Below, in pieces: positions 15,951 to 28,600 of a stretch of DNA of 64,000 bases. Origin of the DNA: Struthio camelus (Eukaryota; Chordata; Aves; Struthioniformes; Struthionidae); assembly GCF_040807025.1 (NCBI RefSeq), contig NC_090943.1, positions 1,350,356-1,414,355 on the forward strand, in the 5' to 3' direction. The notes beneath the pieces were generated by a model. That model saw nothing but the letters and a program-made list of their open reading frames with translations, did not search any database and was not told the origin of the DNA. The translations under genes were made by a program, and so were the position numbers. How positions within the stretch are numbered: the first letter of the stretch is position 1; each line of letters starts with the position of its first letter.

Positions 15951-17959
15951 ATGGTTATCCTGGGATATAGGGCATCACAAGTTACATTGTATTACTTTTA
16001 GGCATACTGAATGCTGTAACCAAAAAGACAGAAAATGATGGTAAGCCTGCTTTTCAGCATTTTTCTCCTCATAGCCTGGTGTGTTGGCTAGGCAAATCCA
16101 ACATCCAGGTATGTAGGTAAAATAGCTCTGAAACTTCTGATGTCAAAATCTGTGTTACAAAAGTAGGAAAACTAAAAGGAATCAAGACTTTGCTACCCAA
16201 GGCAAAAATAGCAAGACCTGTCTCCTATTCCGCTTCCAGCATGTTGATGTTCATGAAGGAGCCATAAATGCTTTATATGCAAACCTATTGCTGATTTAAA
16301 GAAAAAAAAAAAGGCGTAGCTCAGAGGTAAAGTTTTGCTTTACAGAGAACATCGTCTCAAAAAAAGTCTTGTGATCAACCAGAGAATGCCTGTGAACAGG
16401 GTGTGAATAGGGAATGTGAAACGGAGAAATCTTTGTTTAACTGAATTGGAAAAAAGTATAGATACAGAAGTTGGGCAGAGGAAGGGACTGCACAAGGATG
16501 AAGTTCTAGCGAGAATGGGGATTAGAGGGGAAGAATAAGAAACCTGTGGTGTGCTGGAAGAGACATGTTCCAGGTCCGGAGTAGGAAACGATGCAAGAGC
16601 AACGATTAGCGGAGAAGAGCTGCAGAGCAGCAAAGCAAAAATGAATAAAGCAAGGAGGGAAGAATGATAGGATTTAACCACAGGAAGAACAGAGCTATGC
16701 TGCGTTTGGAAGTGGCGATAAAAGGCACGTATCCTTGTTTACTACTTCTCCAGCACAGAGGAGGACTCCTCTCAATTAAAATGAACAAAAAGCCCCTAAA
16801 CTCTGCTTTCCATTTGTATCAATGGTGTAGAACTAGTCTGTCCTGTAGGGTACTGTGCTGTTTGCAGAACAGGTAAGATTATGGTCCCCAACAGATTGAA
16901 AGCAAGCAGTGGAGGAAAGTGATTCCCCACTGTTCTGAAAGCCAGTAGATTATTAGCCAGTAGCTAATAAATGAGCAGTAGAGAGATGAGAGGCTTCAGC
17001 AGACTTGTATTCATTCCTGCCTTCTTTCAGATGAAAGGTGTTTCTAGCCAAACAAGGAAAATAGATAAGAAAAAAAAGATCATCTGCAGAAAAGTCCATT
17101 ACTAGGTGGACATAAGCAAGCAGAACAGTGAAGGCTTGTGTGTTCCTTTGTTGTTTTTCTGAATCCTTTTCAGGCTTGGTTGCTTTAATGGTGAATCTAT
17201 TTAATGGTTGGACACGTGAAGTGTTTTCAGGCTTATGACTGAAATAAGAGGAGGGGAGAACCAAGTTCAGCTGAAGACTAAAGGAGGATCAGTCAATGCA
17301 GAATGCTCATAAACTGCTTAATATTTTTTCATGTGTGAGTGAAATGATGGGATTTGGTAGTGGGGCAAACAAGGAAAGGAGGAAATAAGACTCAAGTAAC
17401 ATCAAAGTTGAGCTACTGATAGAGGAAAGGCAGAGGAGTAATGGACTGATAAATCTAGGCAGTTTCTGCACTGTGTTCTTCTTTCTTTGCAAATAAAATA
17501 GGTGGTTTCTTCATCAGTGAACTGTCATATTAGTGGTGTAGATAACTTTGAGAGCTGATTTTGGTTCAGCTGCAAGCAGTAAGCTTCTTCCTAGCCCCTA
17601 AAAGGAATTGGTTCTGTAGGAGAGTGCAACTTGTGACTGGAGACCAGGGCACATTTACAGCTTTGCATAGGGAAAAAAATGCTCCGTCTTGTTAAAATCT
17701 GATTCCCTCTGAGCTCTCCGTGTAAAGCAGGGTTATAGCACAGTAATTGCCCAACATAAGGACTTTCTAAGAGGAACACTTGTGGTATTCAGGATAGTCT
17801 AATCTAAAGATAAAAAAGCTACTTCACCCGTAGTGAAACCTTTCAAATACAGCGAATCAGATGTTGGTGAATCCGGAAAAGCGAAGAAACTACAACAAAC
17901 AATAAGGAAGAAAAACAGAAATAATTATGAATTCTGCAGAGAGAATAAGTGAAAGGAAG

Positions 17960-18260
17960 GGGAGAAGAAGGGAAAAGAGCACGGTTAAGTATATTAAAAG
18001 CAGAAAACTCTTGACAAAATTGTCTGATCCTGCTTGTGTTAAAGGATCTCCCAAAAGGAGTTACCATTAAGAAATTTACAGACTTGTTTGTATTAGTCTT
18101 TACTGCTAAAATGCCAAGGAGGCTGTCTTCACGTGACAGTTGTTTTCTAATGTTATGAGAAGTATTTCCTGAAAATCATCAAAAGAGATGTTAGAGCAAT
18201 ATAATCTGGAATTCAGTAAGTCATGCATTCTGGATAAGTATAAGCTGCCACTGGGCTCTA
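17960..18260 (+). mobile_element. Old degraded CR1-like LINE fragment
   Basis: The order of short matches (near 17,991 TATATTAAAAGCAGAAAAC, then near 18,090 TTAGTCTTTACTGCTAAAAT) resembles, from memory, the linker between the endonuclease and reverse-transcriptase domains of old CR1 elements in birds and reptiles. It may extend to about 19,400, where TTTGCAGATGACCACGAAC resembles the degraded RT active-site region. Boundaries and family are uncertain. Confidence 0.4.
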
Positions 18261-18574
18261 AAGTAGAAAGCAGAGTTCTGACAGTATCATTTTCAAAACA
18301 GATTTTTAGTTTATTTGTATTTCCTTAGACTTTTTTTTTTTTTTCCAATTGTCTGAGTGGTCTCTGCGCCTGCAGCAGTAATCATTCACTTAAATTTTCC
18401 AGTGCTTGACACAACCAATGTTGTGGTAAAAAACGTAAGTAAAAGGATCGGAATAAGAAGCAGAAGCAGGAAGCTCCTTTAACAATTTTCTTTGGCAGAC
18501 CTAATTCTAGTATGCCCCCGCCCTGGACTTTTCTGCCTGGTCTCTACCCTTCAGTTGTGCTGGTGCTAAATGAG

Positions 18575-18690
18575 ACTCTCAGAACCATGTTGGTCAGAAG
18601 GGACTTCTGAAAGTCTCCAGTCCAGCCTGCTGCTCGGAGCGAGTCCAGCTCAATCAGGTTGCTCAGGGATTTGTCCTGTTGAGACATTAG
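18575..18690 (-). mobile_element. Old CR1 3'-end fragment, antisense to SMARCC1
   Basis: The + strand reads through GGTCAGAAGGGACTTCTGAA, a CCAGTCCAGCCTGCTGCTC segment and CAGGTTGCTCAGGGATTTGTC. These align in order with the 3' UTR of the younger CR1 at 15,360-15,460. The copy is diverged and truncated on both sides. Confidence 0.65.
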
Positions 18691-20049
18691 GTGGCCATGT
18701 GAGCGTGTCTCACTGCTAGAGGAAGAACATCCCCTAGGAATAAAAAAACGTTTCTGCCGTTTATTCAAAACGACCACTTCAAGGCAAAACTACCAACCCT
18801 ACTATTAAGTAACCAAGTTGTTAACAACGTTTGCAGGCTCACCTTAAAACCGTTTTGCTATGAGAAGGGATCGCGGCTGGCAAATGCTGTTCTTTTGCTG
18901 TGAAGATGCTTTTGGGAATTAGATTTAAAGGCTTTGCTATACCTGCTAAATGTATTTGAAAGGATCGTTTAATATAGAATAGCACCGCCTGGAATGTAAT
19001 GGCCATGGTTGTCTGACCAGCTGTTGCAGCAGCAGACACTAATTTTTATCAATAATATTCAGCTGCTTGACCAAGAACAAGTCTAGAAGATGACCTAATT
19101 GGTTATTAGCTGAAAATCTTCTGGAAAGTCTCATATAAGCTACTGCTGAAGAAGCTGAAAAGTTTGGGCATCATGATCAAAAATAGGCCGTGGCAACCCA
19201 AAACATTCACTAGACTGAATTTTTATTGTGATGAAAGCTCGAGGGAAGGACAGTTTGTAAAAGATCCATGTTGAATGTATAGTCTTTGGAGAAGAGCAGA
19301 AGCACATAGTGAACTAGCAGGATTTGCAGATGACCACGAACATGTCAGACAGCTGATCCAACTGCGTGAATCTCCACGGTAATAAAACATGATTCAACCA
19401 ACAGATGCAGAGTAGTGCCTATCAGAGAGGAAAATAAGAGTTAGTCATCTTGTGATCTAGAAGCTTAAGCTAACTATCTTTTCAAAGGATTAGGGTCAGT
19501 GAGTTCCTGGGTTTGTTGCATGCTTGTGGTCGGAAAGTTAATGTTGAAAGTGTAGAAAAAGAACTGGCGTAGGGAATGTGATCAAGCATACTGTGCTTTA
19601 TAACAGTGCTTTATAAAAAAAATACTGCAGCTTGATTTGTGTGTTGTATACTGTATTAATAATTCAGTTCTGTCCCCTAGCAGTAGAATGAAGAAACATG
19701 AACTGGAGAAATGGCAAATTCAAAACGGATTAAAGGGGGAAAATACCATATTGCGTATCATTAGACCAGCTCGTAGTTACAAGCTGCTATTGAGGCTGAA
19801 AATGTAACAAGATTAAATGCATTATTGTATGCGCTAGGGGGACTAATAAAGGCTGATTTCTTACGTATTCACATCCTTTGTTCACGTAATACCTTATTAC
19901 TTCTGTCCCACCATAACCACCCAGGCAGTCTGTATCCCCACTGCTCCCTTCCAGTGTGTGGTACTGTGTTAATTAGGCAGTACATCTCTCTTTCAAATTA
20001 GATTAAAATTAGTCAATAGATCAATGTCCACCCCTTCCCCCCTCCCCGG

Positions 20050-20201
20050 TTAGAGCGTGGCGAACAGATGGACGAGGAGCAGCACTTCCAACTCCGCCTG
20101 ACGCTGAAGCATCTGGTGCTGCCGCTTGTCACGCAGATGCTGGAGTCGGTGCACCTCGCCTCTTAGTCTGGCGGCATCTTGGGCTGGATGGTTCTGTGAA
20201 G
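20050..20201. other. GC-rich exon-like block of unknown origin in the SMARCC1 intron
   Basis: This 150-base GC- and CpG-rich block sits in AT-leaning intron. On the + strand it has a pyrimidine-rich acceptor ending CCCCGGTTAG (AG at 20,052-20,053) and a strong donor AAG|GTGAGA at 20,202. Spliced from the exon ending at 15,060 it would be in frame, adding 38 residues (ERGEQMDEEQHFQL...) before TAG at 20,164-20,166. The - strand also has an acceptor-like CTCACCTTCACAG and an open frame from 20,193 down to TAA at 20,052-20,050. Its 47 residues are coiled-coil-like, with HRLQHLRDKRQHQMLQRQAE. I do not recognise either peptide. It could be an alternative terminal exon, an antisense exon or an inserted fragment. 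Confidence 0.5.
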
Positions 20202-22029
20202 GTGAGAATTCAGAGGCCTTTTAAGAGACTTTGAGAATTCAAAGGCAAAAGCCTTGTTCTACCGTGTTCCTGACTGATCTTTCCCAGAAGGTAATATAGT
20301 CCGTTTTCCTCGCTCTTAGGTGGCAGTCCGTAAGTTTGTTAGAAATGCCAGGGGAGTCCGCAATTTCAGTAGCAAAAGCTCCTCCGCTTCCAAGGGAGCT
20401 GACTGTGGGCGGTAGAGAGTTTTATTTGTAATTAGAGGGTAGGGAGGGGAAATGGACAAGTTCTTTCTCTCAAGAGTGCTCAGAGCTTGAACTCTGAGCC
20501 CATCCTAGGTGTGTGTGCATGTCGTAACTTAGGGATTCTTGGGTCCCCAGGGACCGTGGCTCTCAACTTGACCTGACTTTCTGTTTTGGCAGAGTAAGTT
20601 GCTCACTGTGTGACTTCCCTTTCCCTCCCAAATCAGGACATCGTAGCAGCTTCGATCTCTGTTGCAAAGAGACAGTGCGCCTGACAGACACGAAGCTACA
20701 GTCTCCGGGAATCTTACCAGAACGCTAAAGCAGTCTGCAGTTGCATTTCATGTGCGCATGCTATATGTTTTATATATTTTAAAAAATTCCCTCACTGCCA
20801 TACCATGGTGGTCAGGCTAAATCTGTGATAAATCCCACTGAACTTGTTTCCTGTTGTGCGTTTCCCCCACACGCCTTAGAGACTTTTGGTAGCTGTCGTT
20901 CACCCTTTTGGATCTTTGACTTTTCAGACAAGGCTTAATCTGAGGGCTGTGATACGTTTGTTCCGCGAGGTTCTGTCGTGGCATTGTAGAGTAACTCTGC
21001 TGTCTGGGAAACTCTCTAGATCTAGTAATACCCTTCTGTTTTCCAAATTTCTGCAGTTTAGTACAGGTATTTTCAATTCATTAATAGCAGGGTAGTGAGA
21101 ATGGTTGTCCTCTATAGCAGGCGCTCTGCAGGAAGATATACCGCTTCCCCCAAAAAGTTTATAATCTCTATTTAGCTTTACCAGTAACGCTGTTTCCAGC
21201 TGTTATGTTTTTTTTTTTTTTCCTTTGAGTGAAGCAGACATTTGCAGTCAACCAACACTGCTTTGGTATCCTTTGGCGTGCGGGTGCTTTACTGAGCAGG
21301 GCAGTGTGAGTGCTTTACTGAGCATTTGCTGTGTTGAAGCTAAGCTGCTCTGTATGTTCCCCTGTTTATTTTCAGAGCCGTCACTAAATATATGGCCAGA
21401 ATCCAAGCAGATGAGGGCAATTTTTTTTCTAGCGCTCTTTAGGGAACTTGGCACAAGACTGCTGGTAAGCGTCGAGATAAGCTGAGGGCCTGAATGATGT
21501 AGTTTGCCTATTTGTTAAATTGGCCACTATTCGGTTGAATAGCTCAGTCTTAATCTCAGGGATCCTGTTTCTTTGCCTGTGGCAGAGGATTTGTCGTCTA
21601 AATATAATACTGGTACTTGCTTTTAGAGAGGTGCCTTTCTTCTTATTATTATTCCCTCTGGGGATAAGACGTTAGGATTTCATATTAAGGAATTATCTGA
21701 GAATCAGATGACTCTTGCAGCCAGTTACATGCTAAAACTTCTTCATAGTGGGTCATCTCTAGCTGTAGTCTCCTGCAGATGTTTCAGAAGAGACTTTTCC
21801 ATAGCCAGAAAGGAATTCTGTTTCTTTGACATAAGAGAAATAAATTCAAATATGGGAATAAACCATTATGTCCTATGTGCTTATTTCCATGGAGTATTTC
21901 ACAGGACATGAGGGGTCACTCTCCTAATTGGTGTGATCTCAGCTTGAACTGTGGGCAGCAGGTGGTGTTACGAGACTAGTAGAATAACTATAAATTTGAG
22001 GTATGCCTAGGGGATGCTCCATTTCCATT

Positions 22030-22620
22030 TCAGGTTTTCAAAATGAAAACAGAAATCCATGAACAGCAAGCGAAATGGCTCAAGAGGAGACTAAGACATT
22101 TTGGATAGGTAGACTCTTTCAGACTGAAAGGTAATGTGCTTCAGGGACTGGTTTTGAGACTGACCTTATCTTCATTAGTGACTTTGTCACCAAAAGCAGT
22201 TTCGTACTGATAACGACTTCCAACTTTGACTAACCAAATTGTATCAGTAGCAGATCCAAGTAGGAAAGAGGAAAGGTATCTTAAGAATTAGAATGATAGA
22301 AATGGGATGAAATACAAGATTTCAAAGTCGAAGAACATGCATTGGAGTGGAAGAGTCCCCTCAGCTGTAGTTTGAAGGGACTCGTCAGTTAAAAAAAAAA
22401 AAAAAAAAGGAGTAGAAGTTGTGTTACGTGAGCCCAGGATGACCCAATCATCTCTGTGATGTGACTGAAAGACCGGTGCAATTCTAGAATGAATTAGGTG
22501 AGTGAATTGAAGATAGGGCGTTAAGGGTGTTAATGTCGTTGTACAAGGTACAGATGAGATGCCTGGAGCTGTGGTGCACAGGTTTGCTTACAGTATTCGA
22601 AACAAGCGTGCAGGGCTGTG
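22030..22620 (+). mobile_element. Old degraded CR1-like LINE fragment
   Basis: The segment near 22,130-22,200 (GTGCTTCAGGGACTGGTTTT, then a Phe/Leu-rich stretch) resembles the RT block PQGLVLGPL of CR1. Near 22,540 GTTGTACAAGGTACAGATGA followed by GATGCCTGGAGCTGTGGTG resembles the CR1 region encoding '[12 protein letters not shown]'. The order and spacing fit a degraded + strand CR1 copy with an A-run insertion at 22,391-22,408. The frame is destroyed. Confidence 0.5.
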
Positions 22621-25600
22621 GGATGATTTTTGAGTGGAGCTTGCATTGTCTAGCCAACTGTTTTCTGTGGACAAATCCCAACAAAAATCTCCAGAGAGTG
22701 AGGTGTCGGAGGTAAGATAGGGTAGCGCAGAGCAACGGTGAAGACAAACTGAGCTATCAGAGAATGTGTTTCTAGAGAAATCTTGAATCTGGGCAGTGCA
22801 AATAGGGTTTGTAAGTGATAGAATTTGGGGTTTGATAGTTATTTCACAAATCCGTTATTTGCTGTAGGAAGAGACTGTACTTACTCACCTCCGCTGGTAC
22901 ATTTCTAAGCAACCTGCCTAAACTCCACAGCCAGTCATTAGTTCCAAGATTAGAAAATGTGTGGTTATAGCAGTCATTTCTGTGCTCTGTGATATGGGTT
23001 ACTGGATTGGATCAGTTACTATTTTTATGGCAGAAGAGCTGTTATACAGTTGCGATAAACTGGTTTCTTTGCATAAAACAGCAGCAGCTGCCTTGGCGGT
23101 TGGTTCTGTGATTTTTAGGGTTCTGTTGACATCACTGCCAGATGTCCCACGGTTACTGCCTTGGCCTTGCCTGTGTGTGTCACTTGGTCCTTAAGCAGGA
23201 CTCTGCTGGCTTGGTGGAGAGTTTGGTGATGTATTCTTTTCCCAGTGACCTGTTGTATGGATTTTTCCGTACCTGAACATTCCTAAGGAAATTGCAGTGT
23301 GTTTATTGGGTCTGTAAGTCTTGAATTAATAGTAAATTCTTTTAAGAGCCACCCGTTCGTACACAGATCGGTAGCAACTTTTGCTACTCACTTGCTACTC
23401 AGGATTTGTGATCCTTTGAAACAAACCAGTGAGCTTAACAAGATTGGTCACCCCTCTAGGCCATCAGTTATGTCATTGCATACCTGCACACCAGTCTTCA
23501 GCAATCTTGGCAGAGGTGCCAAAAATTTGAGGGTTTGCACAGATTAATTTCACCTAGCAGAGGTAATCCCCGCTAGAGAGCGCCAAGGTGCACTTGCAGA
23601 AGAATTCTGTAAACTGGATTTTGCTTCTGGTAGTCCCGTAGATGAATCTCAAGGTTCAAAACCGCTTTTACCAGCGTGGAATTTGAAATGCTTCCATAAG
23701 AAGAATGAACAGTTTCCTTACCTTGATTCTCTGCTTCTGTCCAGTAATACAACCTGCCTTCCCTAAGGTGACCAAGATGAAGAAACTTCAGTGTTTAATA
23801 ACTCGGAGTAATTATTCCTTCAGGTATTAAGAAACTATTGGAGATTGATAGACGGCGCGCTGCTTGCTTAGTCCATCTAACAGAGCTCTACAGGAGGAAC
23901 TGACCCATTCAGTTTGCATTAGAGAAAAATCCCAGAACAACGTAGCAGCAACTGAGAACCACTGGTGGTAAAGTTTTCAAAATATAACCATGCATGGAAG
24001 TGAAGCAGCAAGGCCCGGAGGGGACACTGTAGGTGGAATTAGCCATTTGCAGGATCCTGTTTAGCTGCATCATTTTAGCTCTGGACTTTACCTAGGTTTT
24101 CAAACAATTTTCTGTTATTAATAATGACTAAAAGTGTTAACTGTTGATTCAGTAGACCATGAACAAGATGCTAAGTGGAATGGTGGGACGTCAAAAGTGA
24201 TTGACAAAGACTGAAGAGATGGTAGGAAACAAAGTGGTGAAAAGATCTGAAAAAAGCATTTATAAATGGAAGAAAAAGTAGTAACTGCTTACAGCTTTTC
24301 TGCATTCAGAGAGTAGCTGGTAAAAAGGCCGTCAGCCCCAGGTTAGAATGCAGCGTCCTTTCTTCCCTTGCCCGGGTGGAGCTCTATCCCAGACAGGACC
24401 GAGGCCGATGCCTCAGGTCGCTCAGCAGAAGAGCCACCTGCAGAGGGTTGTTCCCTGTGACCATGCCCTGTAAATGCTGATTTTTCGAGGTTAGGCCCTG
24501 AGCAGTCCGGTTACGGCAGCTGCAGGATGAGGAATCCTGGTCTAATTTAAACTGAGGATAGGAAGTCTTGCTGCTTTCTCTCCAGGTTCATCCCCAGTGC
24601 ATTGACTTGAAGTATGAAGGTGACCCTAAATACAGTTTTGTTTTTTCTTTTTCAAGAGCAGTAGTTTTCTGCTTTGCTTTTGAGAGAGGGAGGATTCACG
24701 TTACGCCTATTACTTAGCTCCTGAATGCCTTATCAGTAGGGGAGGTATAGCTGAGATGGGCTGATGTCACTGCTATCCTCGAATGTTTTGGCTAAAGCCA
24801 AACCTCTGTTCTGGTGTTTTGTGCACTGCTTCTGAAATACCTCTTGAAAAAGGATTTGCAGGGCGCTCAGGTCCGTATTAAACTCTCTGAAAATTTGAAA
24901 TGGCTAAATAGAAACAGTTACATGTTGCAGGTGCTCTCACTGCCTTTGTATGGTAGCACAAGACGATCAACACAGGCAGTTTTGGATAAGTCGGAATAGG
25001 AGCAAAGATATTCTGGTTAGACAAGAGATTATCACGATTTTAAAGAGAAGTCCATCAGGTCAGACAGAATCCTGAATCTGAGGGTAAACGTTCAAAATGG
25101 CACCTGGGCACGGACAGTAGCGCACATTTCAGGCCAGCTTGTGTTACAGTTCCTCTTCTGCTCCTGACCTGTGTCGCAGCTCAGATTTTACCAGTTTATC
25201 AAGTCTGCTCATGTTTCAGTGAAGGCGATTCTGAACTGTGCTCCATGTCCGTCTTTCCAACCAGTTGCTCTTTTGTCAGTGTAAGAAAAATGCATTGCCA
25301 GCTTTGATAATGAGCTGAAAGAAAGCTTAGGCAGGCTTGTTTTGAGCTAATGGCAATAAAAGGTAGAAAGCGTTAAAGTAATGCTCACTGGTATTCAGGA
25401 GAACAAATAACCAGCCTTGTGGAAAGCAGTTCTTTGCTCTCGGGCAGAGCAGTTAAGCCAAACGGTGCAGCTTTTTCCCCAGAAGTTTGATGGCTTAGAT
25501 GTTAGTCTTTGGAAACCGCTGGTGAAGAGCCTACAATCAAGGATTAGTCTTTTCAGTGAGCTGCTTTTCATCCGTGTGGCCAGGTCTGTCTCGTTCTGCT

Positions 25601-28600
25601 GGACTGCAGAACTTCTGGGGCGCGCTGGAGAGCTGAAGCTTGTCCAAAGGCCGGCCATCGTCACAAGTAGGCTCAGCAGGAGGGGAGAGACTGCAAGGAA
25701 ATCAAGACCCATCAGCCAAGCCCTTCCATAAAGGCGAACTGCTGGTGAATTCCCCAAGTTAAACATTTGAAAGCAGGCTGTCTATCAGTTGCAGGCCATG
25801 AGGCTGCTTTCTAGAACCTGTTGCTTTTCTCTCACTGTAAACCTGCGGTTCGAGTTGGTTTGTGTGTTAAGATGATCAGCTGCCTTTAGTTTCACCTCTC
25901 CGTGCATGGATGCGATGAGATTCCAGGCAGCTCGATGACCGAAGGTATGTTGCTGTTCTCAGGCCCAGGCACCCATTTCAGATATGTCCTGCTAAGAGCT
26001 CATTTCTCCCATGTTCGACTTTACCGCAACTCTTAATTTTGTTTTGACTGAACTTAACACTGTTCTCTGCTTCCTCTTGGAATTAAGGCATTTAAAACAG
26101 AAAAATATAGTTGGGGATTCCAATTTCATTGTGAAAAGCTGAACCTTGTAATGGGAATGGAAAATAAAATTCCCACTTTCTTTGTGTTACCAGCTTTGCT
26201 GTTGGTTGTATCGCTTGAGGCACGTTACTGATTTCTTGTCTTGTGCTGTTCTCAGCGTTTGGATAACCAGAAGTGCCTCACGCAAGTGATACTTGTGGTG
26301 CCAAATATGAGAAACATTTTGAAATCCTTGGAGGAAGAGCAAGAGATATGTATTAATAGCTGTCGCCAACTCCTCTGTCCAAAGTGGCATTTTCAGCTAG
26401 TAAGTGTCGTTTCTGAACCAAACCAGAAATAGAGGTAGGAGGTGAGGATGGGCACCTTCCGCTGCAGCTGGCTGAATAACTTTGGTCGTCTCCCCCCCCC
26501 CCCCCCCGCAATGAATTTTACATAACTTTGTGATGATAGCTGAAATTTTCAAAATAATGTTCTGCAAAGAATTTTTAGCATGTTGCTTTTTAAGTAAGCG
26601 CTGCACATATCCATTACTTAAAATTTGTGTTTTTAAATTGAGCTACCTGATACCCTTTACTTTCCTGTCGGACTCGTTGCGATTCCAGGATTTTTTTCTT
26701 TTTGGAAAGACGAGGATTTTGAATTTTTCCTTCCAGTAAATATTTTCCAAGAACTGTGAGTGCTCTCTTTTTAGCCATGGTAGGTAATGCACTTGCTGGC
26801 AGGAAACTTGCAGGGAGCCCTCACAAAGAGAGGGACGCAAAGTAACGAGTGGTAAATGGTTTTGTGGTATTCATCCTTAAAGTCGTAATATGTGCATAAT
26901 TGTGGGTTTGTAAAGTGTTAGGGTGGTAATACACAAACATTATTAAATGCAGTTTGGGGACTATTATGCATATTTCCATGGAAAGGTGGTCGGGTTAATT
27001 GGGTTTTAACAGAATATAAGCATTAACTTCTGTTTCGTTACTGCGGTTTTATTGCTGGCAGCTGTTTATACAGTTGTGGAAGGGGGAATTTCTGTTTATG
27101 CATCTTTTTGCCCTGCAGGTAATTATGGCAGGTAGAAGGTTTTAAGTTCTTTCCGCTAGCTACTGGCCTCTGCATTATCACCTATGAAAACCTGCCCATG
27201 CAAAAGGCATTATGGGGCTAGAACAGTAAATAAGAGTCAGCTAGAGGGACGGTGATTCCGCTGAGGATGCTGGATAATATTTCCGTGACTGGCGTCGTAC
27301 TGGCTTTTTGATATCTGTGGAGCTTCTCCAGTGAGTTTGCGCAACTGCTAACTCCTTACAAGTGTGTATTATTGAAGGTGCATTAATATTTGAAGGTTAC
27401 CAGTGCTGCCCTGCGTAACGGTTGTCCTTTCCGAGCACGCTAAGCGGCTTGCAGCTTCTTGACAAAGCATCTTGCATCGTACGTGCTTTGCTGTGGAAAA
27501 ATAATGGTGAGTCCTCCGCTGGTGGGTGTCCTGCCCGCCAGGGCCCTGCGAGGCCGAGTGTGGTGCGCCCTGGTGTTGGGAGAGGCATCGGACTCCAGCG
27601 TGCCGATGCCTTTATCCTCAGCCCTGAATGAATTACGCTAGCGGGAAGTGACAGAAATACAATATGCAAGTGAAGTGGAAATTCTGCCTCCCCCCTCCCG
27701 AGACTTGATGCTAAATGAGTTATTGTGGTTAATTATTCACAGTCCTTGGCTATGGGATTGTTTGCTGCAGCGCGTGGAGGGGGAGGACATGCTGAAAGAA
27801 AGGACGTGTTTGGAGGTTGGTTAGCAATATAGATTTCCGGCTCTCCTGAAACCAGCCGTGGTAGGAAGGGGCACGTCTTGTAATACTGCAGAGCTGCTCT
27901 GCAGCGAAGCTCCCTGAAATGGTGCTGTGCTTGTTCCCGTCTCTGGATTTTGAAACAATTCAGTGATAAGAGAGCAAGATTTTGGAAGGATGCCTCCGCG
28001 GCAGAGATCCGAGGAACATCATGGTGCAGTCTGCTTTGCTCCTTTCTGAAGTCCTGGCCCCGAAAGGGGGACCTCCCCTCACCTAGCACTGACTGCTTAT
28101 GCAACTTCTGTCTTTCACTAAGTGATAAACAGTGAGAGGTGATCAGGAAGGTTTGAATCAACATCAGGCTTTCTGCCTTGTGCCCTGTTGGCTGCTGCAG
28201 TAAAACAAAAACATTTAAGCTGTTTACCACTGGAGTGCCCCTCAAGTGGCTGATTTAATAGAGGTAGAGGCTGGTTTAAAGAAGGTAAAGAAATGCGTTG
28301 GACATCCTCTAAAAACAATTCCTAAGTTTCATTATAACAGGAATATGCAGCGTCCTGTAGTTACTAGTGGAATGCTTCAGAGCGTGCATTAGAAAATGTC
28401 AAAAAAATCTAACGTGTAAAGGCTTTTTTTTTTTTTTTTAGTCTGCTAAATCTCATTTTGTTGAACCTTTTGGCTTTATCTCTTCCTGCATCTGCTGGTT
28501 TTGAGCTCTCCCCCTTATGTAGGTCACATTTTCACATTTTACGCTTCAGCCACTGTCTTGAAGCTGTGTCTCTTGTAAAATGAAAAAGCATATGATCTCT

